Positions 10,669-19,977 of a stretch of DNA of 64,000 nucleotides are shown here, piece after piece (the stretch's first letter is position 1; each line of letters starts with the position of its first letter). The DNA lies in assembly GCA_965649825.1 (NCBI GenBank), contig OZ287697.1:806001-870000 (forward strand). The letters run 5' to 3'. The DNA comes from Penicillus capitatus (lineage: Eukaryota > Chlorophyta). The translations under genes were made by a program, and so were the position numbers. The notes below the pieces were generated by a model. That model was given only the letters and a program-made list of their open reading frames with translations, was not told the origin of the DNA and ran no database searches.

Positions 10669-11965
10669 ATGAACGTCAGAAGACTGAACAAGCAACCAAC
10701 TGCCTATGAAGAATTGACGTACATCGAAAGGATTTATAAGACAGAGAACGAGCTGCGGGCCAGATTGACAGAAACGGGTTTCAAAAAATACAGAGACATC
10801 GACGTGCCCAAAGTCGACTGCTTTATCTACGTCCCGTCAGCATTCCCTACATCAGCCAGTCAGGTGCTTGTCGACGATATCACGGCAAACCACGCTGAAC
10901 GCATTTTGGCGTGCGTTTAAGGCTTTCAATTTTGCAGCCCTCAGACCGAGTCGCATCACTGTCGGTGTGTGCATCGGCGGGACGACAATGCTGAACGGCT
11001 GGGATGCGAAATTGAAACTCGGTATCCAAGGAATGCTGGAAACTGCCCATAACAATGACAATGCCGATCTGACAGCCTCGCAGATACTGCAGGCACTTGA
11101 AGATTTTTGCGATGCTTATCCACAGCTGTCCAGCCATCGCATCACCCTCGATGTGTGCATCTGTGGATACTCTCTTGGTGGTCTCTTTGCCCAGGCGACG
11201 ACTGTCCTGCTGCAGGACTGGGCAGAAAAGACGGCAAACAATGTGAAATGCCGAACGTTTGATGGCGCTGGTACTCCAGAGGCATATCATGAGACGGCAC
11301 GAAATTATGGACCGGTACGGGGCGCTTATTGGAATCGGATCATAACAAACTACAAATCTTTTCCGAGTCCGCTAAACACCGTCTTTGAAGACATCGGCCG
11401 TATTTTTCATCTAAAGAATGCGGCGCTGTTTGAAACGGACTGGAGATGGACGACGAAGTGCCTCACAAGCACGACCCATCACATCGCGTCCTTGTCGGAT
11501 AGCGTGTTCGGCAGTACAACGACGACAGAGGATACATCATCTGATACCAAAGACACCAAGAAGAGTGAAGAGGACAAAGAAAAGCAACAGAAGAGCAGGA
11601 AAATGATCAAAGATGCTGTCTGGGCATTCGCTAAACTTGCGGACATGGGAATGGATGTCAACGAAATTGTCCGCAACCATGACGTCGTGACGATGATGGG
11701 GTGTTTCGATGGAGAGACGGGAGAGGCTTTGCCGGGAGCGAGTGTGGAGATGCGGCAATGGCCGACGTACAGGAGCTTAAACTGGACACCAAACACTTTC
11801 GCTGTGGCAGGAGCGCAAAGGCTCATGAATCAATGGCTCGGAAATACAAACAACCCCCTGCTCGATCCTGACGAACCTGGATTGTCTAATTTACTCTTGT
11901 ACGGTGGAAAACGCGGGTACTTGGAAGCTAAACTCGCAAAACTGCCAGGGTACGTTCCACTATGA
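10669..11965 (+). CDS. alpha/beta hydrolase, lipase-like (GYSLGG)
   Basis: Two exons (10669-10858, 10938-11965; intron 79 nt) give about 405 residues. The second exon shows VGVCIGGTTMLNGW, then the nucleophile elbow CGYSLGGLFAQ with the GxSxG serine, then TFDGAGTP, as in class 3-like lipases and related cytosolic hydrolases. An acidic/lysine-rich linker (TTTEDTSSDTKDTKKSEED) interrupts the C-terminal half around residue 245, a usual place for a lid or insertion. There is no signal peptide, so an intracellular ester or lipid substrate is likely. The catalytic Asp and His cannot be assigned with confidence by eye. The frame across the intron requires the GTCAGG donor at 10859. Confidence 0.65.
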
Positions 11966-12630
11966 AAAACTGGGTTGCATTCAGAGTAGCGACGTTGCCC
12001 ATGCTTTTGCGGGAACATGAAACACGAGTGACTTCCTTCGACTATGCTTTTTACAAAGATATCGATCGATGACCGCCTCCATAAGGAGGCACATAGTGAA
12101 TTCGAATCTTGGGTTGAGTTCATCTATTTCTTATGTCTTTGCTGTCGATGCAGCGTTGAAACATACGAGAGTTCATATGGTTAGTGAACAAACGGGGTGT
12201 CTAAGCTGGTCCTTAATTTCGCATCTGTCTCATGATGATCTCCCTTTTTGTTAACAGAGATATCAGATCACATCCCGTGGAACCCATTGTTCGACAAACT
12301 TAGCTTCCCAAGACATTATTGCTTAACTGTAAGACACCTATTGATCGTTGAGTGTCCAGATGCAACGCATCGAAGCAAGCTATCGGTACTTCTGGAATCT
12401 CACTTTTTTCGAAGGGCTTGGGAATTCATGTCCCTGTCTCTCCGGTCTCAGATCCATGGCCTTTGTATGGACTGTTCATTCTCCGTGGCACACTCGAAGC
12501 GCGTGTCTTCATTGGAACCGTCTGTAACAGAACCGCAACAACTTTCCTTTCCGTCAAGAAACGTTGCGATCTCATCTCGTAGTGAGGGGTGCTCAACTCT
12601 CGATAGCGGCGATATACATCACCGTTTGAA
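11966..12630. other. intergenic, no gene supported
   Basis: 665 bases between the hydrolase and menB. A 128-codon open frame on the plus strand (12248-12634) lacks any recognisable motif and has an atypical composition. I read the region as non-coding plus the menB promoter. Confidence 0.35.
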
Positions 12631-13948
12631 ATGAAGGCAGCTGCTCGACTAAGTGTCATTGGTCGTCACGTCTCTGCCTCTACCACGGATAACAAAGACA
12701 TTTCCAGCTACGCCAAGATCCACGGAGAGGTGTCGCGGGACCCGGCCACATGGATGAGAATTACAGAGATCGGCGGAGCGGCACTGGAGGAGGTCATCTA
12801 CGAGAAAACCGAAGAAGGCGTCGCCAAAGTGCCACACGTCGTCTCTTGTATCCGTACACCAAGAGGGAGTGATGCCAGATCACGATCAATCGACCAGAAA
12901 AACGCAATGCCTTTACGCCGAAGACAGTAAAGGAGATGTCCCTTTGCTTCTCCGATGTTCGCGATGACCTGCAGATCGGGGTGGTCATCCTCACAGGTCC
13001 ATCGGCGCATTCCCTTTGGCAGTCTTTTTGAGATTTGTTGAAAGGGGCGGGCACGGAAGCCTTCTGCAGTGGAGGGGATCAGGGAGTTCGTTCGTCCAAA
13101 GGGGGATATGTGGGAGAAGACAGCGTACCGCGTCTGAATGTCCTGGACCTTCAGGTAGTGCACCTAACGTCCAGCTGCTTTCTGGTTTTCTGAGAACGGC
13201 GTGCATCTGCAGATGCAGATTCGGAGGCTGCCGATGCCAGTGATCGCGATGGTTGCTGGTTACGCCGTTGGAGGTGGACATATTCTGCACATGATGTGTG
13301 ATTTGACAGTGGGTGCAAAATAGATGGTTGTCATCTTGACGGATCTGTTTTGGTGTAGATCTCTGCAGATAATGGGGTATTTGGTCAAACAGGTCCTAAA
13401 GTCGGAAGTTTCGACGCTGGATTCGGGTCGACACAGATGGTCCGACTCATCGGTAAAGATAAAAGCAGCTCGGCAGAAAGATCCCATTGCGGGAACCTCT
13501 GATGGACATAGGTCAGAAGAAGGCGCGTGAGATGTGGTTCCTCTGTCGTCTTTACAACGCACAGGAAGCACTAGAGATGGGTCTTGTCAACAAGGTCCAT
13601 CTGCAGACCCCTCTTTCGGTAAATGAATGAGATGTGGATTGTAAGGTCGTCCCTTTGGCGAAGCTGGAAGAAGAGACAATCGTCTGGTAGGGATCTACAG
13701 GGCTGAGAGACATCCAGTCAATGGAAAACGAAATGTGTAGGTGCCGCGAGATTGTCCGAAACAGTCCGACGGCCATCCGAATATTAAAGGCGGCCATGAA
13801 TGCAGCAGAAGACGGTCAGGCCGGAATCCAAGAACTCGGAAAGAACGCAACGTTGCTGTTCTATCAATCGCAAGAGGGCGAAGAAGGTCGACAGGCCTAT
13901 CTCGAGAGAAGGAAGCCCGATTTTCGTCGATTTCCTCGACTTCCCTGA
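12631..13948 (+). CDS. menB: 1,4-dihydroxy-2-naphthoyl-CoA synthase (MenB), peroxisomal-type
   Basis: Eight exons (12631-12828, 12879-12996, 13045-13154, 13213-13308, 13359-13452, 13512-13594, 13646-13686, 13741-13948) read in frame to about 315 residues. Motifs follow MenB in order: [99 protein letters not shown] and [17 protein letters not shown]. The crotonase-fold enzyme closes the second ring of naphthoquinone from o-succinylbenzoyl-CoA, a step to phylloquinone or menaquinone. The N-terminus RLSVIGRHV fits the PTS2 pattern except for its last residue, and plant MenB is peroxisomal through PTS2. Introns are 48-59 nt. The stop lies 14 bases from the convergent Tpt1 stop. Confidence 0.93.
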
Positions 13949-13961
13949 GGTGAGTGATGCA

Positions 13962-14621
13962 TCACCAGCCGTGTGGCAGGTCCGATCTCTTGATGTGGGA
14001 AACGTACTGTAACGGAATGGGACCCTCTGAAAGCACCACGTCGTTTGCGGCCTCAAAGAATACGATCCCGTCTTTCATCGCGGATCCCAAATCCAGTTTC
14101 AGCAGAACGCACGCCCATGTGTTTCGTCTCAGATGTCTCGAAGAGGAGGCAAAGTGCACGTGGGTGCGAGCCATTCTCCTCAACTCTCTCGACGCTTCGA
14201 TTTCTCGCCACCTGTGGCAGACCACAGATCTTGCTTCTGGTGCGAGTGATGGACTGCCCAGTCGCACCTCTCTTCACTGGTGATGTGGATTAAACATGGG
14301 AAGCGTTCTGGGTCCGTAATGGCCTCTAGCAATGGCTGCTCTATCTGCACGGTGTGTCCCTGTGCTGCTCGGATGCGTGGAGGTTGGCTGTCTTCGTCGA
14401 GAACGAACCGTCTCTGTTCGTCCGCGTGACGTCGGGTGAGGTCTGATCGCCTGAGTTCTCACCTTATCGTTCGTCTCGACAACTCGCTTTATGTCTTCGA
14501 AGGTGACGTTATGGCGCAAATGCTGCTGCAGAAGTGGAATAGATACCCATCCGTTCGGATCCGCCTGCGGAAGAGGCGTGTGACGCAGGAGGTATGACAT
14601 CTCTTTGCTCAGCCGAATCAT
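13962..14621 (-). CDS. TPT1: tRNA 2'-phosphotransferase (Tpt1/KptA)
   Basis: Three exons. The first carries IRLSKEMSYLLRH, DPNGWVSIPLLQQHL and VETNDK. The second carries RRFVLDED, PRIRAAQGHTVQIEQP and CLIHIT. The third carries WREIEASRELRRMARTHVHFA and MKDGIVFFEAANDVVLSEG. All are diagnostic of Tpt1, which removes the splice-junction 2'-phosphate from ligated tRNA using NAD+. The active-site residues visible are the Arg after NDK, the QGH segment and RTHVHF. The usual HGT of the C-terminal lobe reads HIT here. The 56-nt second intron is fixed by frame (GAAGAGAG donor to the GTGGCGAG exon). The enzyme's presence implies the ligation pathway that leaves a 2'-phosphate on spliced tRNAs. Confidence 0.9.
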
Positions 14622-15011
14622 GGTCACACTCGAACGATGAATGCTCGTCAGTGGGGTACTTCAATTGCAAACAGCCACGGTCGTTATTCGTCGACCTTTT
14701 GAACGTCGTGTCAGAAAGGATGGCGTATCTGGCAATGGTTCGACGACAGGTTACCTTTCCGCGAAGGATGAGAATGTGCGGACGTCTCGCAGTGCATTTC
14801 TTGTTTTCATTGCAGACGAAGTTACAAAACTGCGCGGTAGATAAGAATGCGTGATGCGAGCAATGCCACCATCGTTTTTGAAGATCGCTTCTACCATGTA
14901 AAGCCGCGATGATTGATAATGCCTGTGCTGCATAAGACTTTGAAGCTCACGTGTATTATAAGGATGTGAATCATCGCGACCGTCTGCGTTATCACACGAT
15001 CCGATTTAAAG
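14622..15011. other. intergenic, no gene supported
   Basis: Upstream flank of Tpt1. A 67-codon open frame (14641-14844, +) shows no recognisable motif. Nothing else is seen. Confidence 0.3.
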
Positions 15012-15254
15012 ATGTCAGTAAATGCACCTCAGCTTGCTAAGCAATGCGATTGGGTGATAGACATACGAGTACGTGTACTTGACGCCCGACACTTGTACGT
15101 CCTTATGGAGTGTGTTACGGGTGGATACATGTTAGATGATGTGATAGGGAATGACGGGCACGAGGAGAGAATGGAGCGCCGTATCAGATGTACACCACGC
15201 AGAATGCGAAGAGATGAACGACATTGCACATACCACAACACCGTTGGATGCTGA
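15012..15254 (+). pseudogene. possible protein-kinase fragment (subdomain V)
   Basis: The frame beginning MSVNAPQLAKQ contains VRVLDARHLYVLMECVTGGYMLDD. This matches the hinge region of calmodulin-dependent-type kinases (a hydrophobic strand, then hLYvlME..GG.L.D). No N-lobe, HRD or DFG motif is found in the flanking several hundred bases, and the frame turns into arginine-rich sequence. I read it as an isolated remnant or a single exon of an unresolved gene. Confidence 0.35.
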
Positions 15255-15279
15255 GACGGCAGTTCAGAAATGGCATGGA

Positions 15280-17130
15280 GTACGGACTTCTCTCAGACGA
15301 AGTTCCATAACGCTCACGTTTTGCAGATCAAAGGACTTTAGCTTATTGTTCGGCCTCACTCGCCAATCCATTGATCTTGTTGTCTACTCTGCCATGACAG
15401 GGTAATACGAAATTTTGTAGGTATGATCATTAAACACGAATGCCACGTTGTATGCGCAGATCTCTTCTTTTCGACCATCTTCAGATTCAGACATGTCCGT
15501 CGAGGCGTGGAGTGGCGACCAAACGACGCACTCGGTGCGCTTTACGTTAATTTTTGCAACTTGGATGCTTCTCATCGTCGTTGCCGTCTCTGGCTACGTC
15601 GTCGGAGAATCTGAAGACCCGTGCACCTCCACGAGAAGAAGCAGTTCACTGCGACTTTCTCTTAACGAAGAACCCTCGCCGGCGTTATCTGCTCAAGATG
15701 CGGCTGCATCTCTTGGCCCCTACAACGGCGTTGGCTTGCATAAGATGCCAATTCCTGCTGAGAACGGCGGCGGCATCATCCGCCTTCTCGGCGGACAGGC
15801 TCTTAGCCGACCGTGCTGCACATCGTGGGGTCCAGCTCGTGTCGACTGCTTCATTCGTGGACCGCAGTCGAACGTGTTGCACATGTCCATCGACAACGGC
15901 GAGTACAGCGAATGGGAAGATCTCGAAGGCACGATTGTCGGAGACATTGAGTGCGTGAGTCGTGCAGTCGGTATCATCTCTGTGCTAGTGATCGGTACAA
16001 ACAATGCTCTCTTTGTCAAAACGTACTCAGAAGGTCAGTGGAGCGATTGGGTGTCCAAAAGCGGACAGCTGATGGAGGTGCCTTCGTGTGTCGTACGCAC
16101 TCCCGCCGTAATCAATTGTTTGCTCAGAGATATGCACAACACTGGATTTATCATTAGCGAAGTCAGCGGTACTTGGGACAATTACTCTAACTTAGGCGGG
16201 ATCTTGTGGAGTTCCTTCGTCGGCTCTTCAAGATCGCACAGTATTCTGGACAATTTCATCGTTGGAACTGACCTGCACCTGTGGAAGCGAAGCTGGAATG
16301 CAAAAGGTGGATGGGTCAACTGGGAAGATCTGGGAGGTTTGATAGTGAGTAGACCGTCTGTCACCACTTGGGCCGAAAACAGGATTGATGTATTCGCACT
16401 GGGCGTGAAGAACAACGTCGTCCAGAAGACCTATGACGGCGGTTCGTGGAAAGACGAGGTCGATCTAGGTGGCGTCTTTGATTCTGCTCCCGAATGTGTT
16501 ACCACGGGCGTCGGCAGAATTCACTGTTTTGCCATCGGTGCCAACTCCTATCTCTACAGGAACGAGTACTACGGGCAGAAATGGAGAGGCTGGACCAGCA
16601 CGAATATTCCATTCGTCGAAACGCCGTCCTGTGTCGTTTCCAGAAGGCATGAGGTGTCCTGTTACCTCAGAGCCTTCGACCATCAAGTGTTCGAGGTCGT
16701 CTTCCACAACGAATGCTTCGACTGATGTTTGAATACATGCACGACCTTCTGTTTGTTTGCCGTCAGTTGTATTTCGTATGTGCACGGAATGTGGGAACGT
16801 CTCAATTGTTCAAACGTGCGTAACCCTTATCGAACAGCGAAGATGAAAGGTTTTAGCCATTGAACAAGGAGTCTTGTTCTTCCTCCTGAAAAGCGATCGA
16901 GAGCGCGGTATGTGACGACGATGTTGATGTGACGCGCAGCCAAATGCTCATTCTTGTGACGCGATGTGACTTCCTATCTGACGGCAACAGCCGAGTAGCC
17001 TCCCGTCGTAAAAGAGAGTGACGCATTGCCAAACCCTGTCGACACTGTTCATCAGAAGTGATGCACGTCGAGGCGATAACACAGTGGGAGTGGAATGCTG
17101 CGCACTCGAGGATGAATCCGAACCAACCCG
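15280..17130. repeat. segmental duplication unit 1, copy 1 (direct partner 44405-47520)
   Basis: Propeller gene A with about 200 bases of 5' flank and 400 bases of 3' flank recurs in the same orientation at 44405-47520. The two copies are near-identical over long stretches, including the non-coding 3' flank (16726-17130 against 47109-47520). Similarity starts weakly near 15290 (aagttccataacgctca). It ends abruptly at the words ccaacccgctgatct in both copies. Confidence 0.85.
15493..16725 (+). CDS. secreted seven-bladed beta-propeller, lectin-like (family member A)
   Basis: Intronless, about 410 residues. The ATG at 15493 (MSVEAWSG) leads into a hydrophobic segment (FTLIFATWMLLIVVAVSGYVV) that acts as a signal peptide or anchor. 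From residue about 110 there are seven repeats of roughly 45 residues built on a Cys-Val core, a Cys-Phe strand and W..W..LGG turns: PCCTSWGPARVDCF, IECVSRAVG, PSCVVRTPAVINCL, a degenerate fourth, PSVTTWAENRIDVF, PECVTTGVGRIHCF and PSCVVSRRHEVSCY. This pattern resembles PLL/fucose-lectin-type and DUF346-like propellers, so binding of glycans is a fair inference, not shown. Paired cysteines suggest disulfides outside the cell. It is the intact partner of the disrupted copy at 44961-47108. Confidence 0.75.
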   Translation: MSVEAWSGDQTTHSVRFTLIFATWMLLIVVAVSGYVVGESEDPCTSTRRSSSLRLSLNEEPSPALSAQDAAASLGPYNGVGLHKMPIPAENGGGIIRLLGGQALSRPCCTSWGPARVDCFIRGPQSNVLHMSIDNGEYSEWEDLEGTIVGDIECVSRAVGIISVLVIGTNNALFVKTYSEGQWSDWVSKSGQLMEVPSCVVRTPAVINCLLRDMHNTGFIISEVSGTWDNYSNLGGILWSSFVGSSRSHSILDNFIVGTDLHLWKRSWNAKGGWVNWEDLGGLIVSRPSVTTWAENRIDVFALGVKNNVVQKTYDGGSWKDEVDLGGVFDSAPECVTTGVGRIHCFAIGANSYLYRNEYYGQKWRGWTSTNIPFVETPSCVVSRRHEVSCYLRAFDHQVFEVVFHNECFD

Positions 17131-17159
17131 CTGATCTTTAACAAGAAGTCGCCGTGTTC

Positions 17160-17660
17160 CTGTCAAACTCTGGATTCGAGTTGCCAAAGAGATGAAGTGG
17201 ATAAATTCCACGACATTCCATCAGTAGTAGTAAGATAACAAAAAATCACGTTGTCTGTAAGAATGATGCGAGATAGTTTATCGATGAAGCGCGTGTCGAG
17301 CGCAAATCGACTCCATACGCTCCATCCCCATCCGTTTAGACTATATCCGTAGAGGAACAAATCTCCACTGATGGAAAAGCAGTAGTTGACAGTGGATGGT
17401 CGTGGGGATAGACATTTGTGACCGGATTCGAATTTGCCTACCTAACCGAACCACGCACTCCACTCTCCATTGACTGTTTTGTCTACAATCTTGCTGCGCA
17501 TGTCCAAAGCGAGGAGGTTAAGTCGGTTGCCAGGCTATGTATGACGTGACACTCTGTGTTTCCTTTGTCCACAGTACGGGATCGAACCGAGGTTCCCAAG
17601 AGAGTTTGGGAACTACCGTCGAAGTTCGTCTTCGAAGTCTACTGAGCGTCGCCTCACACG
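17160..17660 (-). pseudogene. decayed propeller copy (C-like)
   Basis: Minus-strand pieces match the C-terminal blades of gene C: VVPKLSWEPRFDPVLWTKE (17520-17660) and MFLYGYSLNGWGWSVWSRF..DTRFIDK (17200-17360). They lie in different frames with stops between, and no signal-peptide end is found upstream (17660-18200). This remnant sits where the second cluster has C', so both clusters probably once had an A(+) then C-like(-) order. Confidence 0.7.
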
Positions 17661-18244
17661 TGACGAACGATAAATATTCGTGAGCGCAGGCGTCGTTCAT
17701 CTGATTCCCGAGAATCTCCAAACTAGTAACGAGGGTGATCTGGCTGTGCTGTAAACAACCGAGAAACACACATAGTTCAGACGCGGTTTTGAGGTCCGTG
17801 AGCATTCGTCGAGGTGGACGCGAGGTTAAAGGCGATACGTTCTTGGTATTTGAAGAGATTGGCCCAGTTCTCGAATGAACTGCCACAATTTCTTGCACCA
17901 GACTATCTCCCGTTTTTGTCTTGCTGTCGAACTTAGCTCGTTTCGAGTCAACGTCTTTATTACTAGGACTCTATTAACCACGAGCTGTACTGGAGACGTT
18001 CGTAAGGTAGGAAAAATCTGATGACAAAGTCAGAGAGCATTAGAACGAGCTACCAGATGGAGTAGAACGCTGCCAAATCTTCCACCGAATACTGCTACAC
18101 TTTACATTAATATGTAGGTTTACATGGATTCGTGCCTCTGACACTAACACGAAACCGATTGTCCAAAACTGCAAGTGATATGTTTACTGAGACGACTTTG
18201 TGCATAGTTCGATTTGCTTAAAGTATAGTACATAGTGTCGGAGT
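17661..18244. other. intergenic between propeller remnants
   Basis: No coding frame is supported. AT-rich patches lie at 18090-18130. The duplication shared with the second cluster begins at about 18245. Confidence 0.35.
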
Positions 18245-18753
18245 GACGAGCAGCGACGAAGCGGTTTCGTTTGGCACCGAAACGGAAGGACGCGGCAGAT
18301 GCTGCATGCGTTTTCAGGCGACGATTTGAATGGGCACGAGGAAGTTGAAATCAAACTTCTCGGCACGTTCCCTCCACCATCTCTGAGTGCCTGTCTTCCG
18401 GTTGCCGCGGGAAGACCGCCTCCGAGGAGCTGCCACGAAAAACGCGTGACGTCGAGGAGATTCCATACCAAAAGAGACTGCTGACATTTGTTTACCGGGA
18501 AATCATGCAAACCACCCAAAAACACCGAATCCATCTCACACAACTTGCAGCAAAAAAGGTGCTGTTCACAATCATACTGCCAAACAGACCAATGCAGGCA
18601 ATGTGGGGAAAATGGTGTTCGTGTGCATTGCATCCGGTTTATAGAAGGCATCCAACTGCGATGAAGGACACAAAAAACGATTCTCAAACCCATTCCATTC
18701 CCCATACACACAACAGGTTCAGTTCTGAAGAACAGAAATCGAAAGGCAAAGAT

Positions 18754-19977
18754 TTATTCGATAGGAAGATCGTAGGTAATCTGAATGACTTCTTGGCCGA
18801 CGGATCTTCCAGTGCAAACGATATAATCATCATCGTCATAGATTCCCTTCTCTTTCAACAAGACACAGGATGGCGTTTCGAGGAATTGAAAGAAGGCCAA
18901 ACGGCTCCATCCCGACCATCCGTCAAGGTTGAGAGAGTTGAAATACAGATAGGATTCCTCTCCTACTGCGAAGCAGTAAATGAGGCCATCTCCATACGCC
19001 ACACACTCAGGCACGGAATCGAAGACGCCTCCCAGATCTTCCCAGGGTTGTTGTTCGACCTTATCCACCAAGGTAATATGCACAATGCCTTTCGTCATGA
19101 CTGCCTTGGCAAACACATCTGTTCTGGGCGAATCCTTCCAGGATGTCACAGAGGGTCGTTCATGTCCTTGGACAACGAAAATCTCCCGAGGGGACCATAT
19201 ACCCGATGTCCACCATTTCGCATAGAGGCGCATGCCTTCTCGACTTCCAAAGCAATCGAAATCTTCGGATGATTTTGATGTGCATGCCAAAGGGCTCGAA
19301 ACCCATTCTTGGAAAGAGTCACGGGTCTTCCAATCACCATTCTCCTGTTCCAGGTGTTGCAGCAAAGCGTTGTTCATCAGTCTGCCCATGCAGTCGATGA
19401 TCGTCGGTGTTCGTGCGACACACGAAGGGACTTCCATGTAGGGTCCACCCACAATTTTCCATTCGCTCCACGTGTCATCCATGTAGGTCTTGTCCATGAG
19501 CATACCAGTTTCGTCGCGGGCCAAGACGTCGATGATGCCATCGTCGCGACTCACACATTCAATGTCTCCAAGTATCGTCCCTTCCAGCGTCTCCCAGTCA
19601 TCGTCGTCTCCGTCGTCATCATCATCGACGACGTCAACGTCGATGTTGATCCACTGCAACCGCGCCGTCGTTCCTTGAACGAAGCAGTCGAGGCGTAGCG
19701 GTCCAGATGAAACGCAACAGGGACGAGTTTGCGCCTCTCCGGCTCGGTTTTTATACCTCCGTATGGATAAATTCGGAGAACTGGAATTGGAAGCGGCTAA
19801 TATCTCTTCGAGTGCCACTGCCTTCAAGTCGCGATTCTTAAAGGATGCTTCTTGAGCGTTCTCTGCTGAAAACGTATACGCCGGTCTCTTTGCCGCAGAG
19901 ACGTAGATGAGAGTCGGCAGAACTACCGTCAACAAAGTAATGACGGCGGCGAACAAAACCATACGGCAACAAAACAT
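18754..19977 (-). CDS. secreted beta-propeller, lectin-like (family member B)
   Basis: Intronless, 407 residues. The N-terminus MFCCRMVLFAAVITLLTVVLPTLIYVSAA is a clear signal peptide. Blade motifs follow the family: PCCVSSGPLRLDCF, IECVSRDDGIIDVL, PSCVARTPTIIDCM, LACTSKSSEDFDCF, PSVTSWKDSPRTDVF, PECVAYGDGLIYCF and PSCVLL..YIVCTG. An aspartate run (DVVDDDDDGDDDD) in blade 1, coded by GAT/GAC triplets, replaces a short loop in the paralogue B' (VDHGKVSDW). It looks like a triplet expansion. It is transcribed away from C with a long shared 5' region. Function is inferred as extracellular carbohydrate or surface binding. Confidence 0.75.
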   Translation of the reverse strand: MFCCRMVLFAAVITLLTVVLPTLIYVSAAKRPAYTFSAENAQEASFKNRDLKAVALEEILAASNSSSPNLSIRRYKNRAGEAQTRPCCVSSGPLRLDCFVQGTTARLQWINIDVDVVDDDDDGDDDDWETLEGTILGDIECVSRDDGIIDVLARDETGMLMDKTYMDDTWSEWKIVGGPYMEVPSCVARTPTIIDCMGRLMNNALLQHLEQENGDWKTRDSFQEWVSSPLACTSKSSEDFDCFGSREGMRLYAKWWTSGIWSPREIFVVQGHERPSVTSWKDSPRTDVFAKAVMTKGIVHITLVDKVEQQPWEDLGGVFDSVPECVAYGDGLIYCFAVGEESYLYFNSLNLDGWSGWSRLAFFQFLETPSCVLLKEKGIYDDDDYIVCTGRSVGQEVIQITYDLPIE

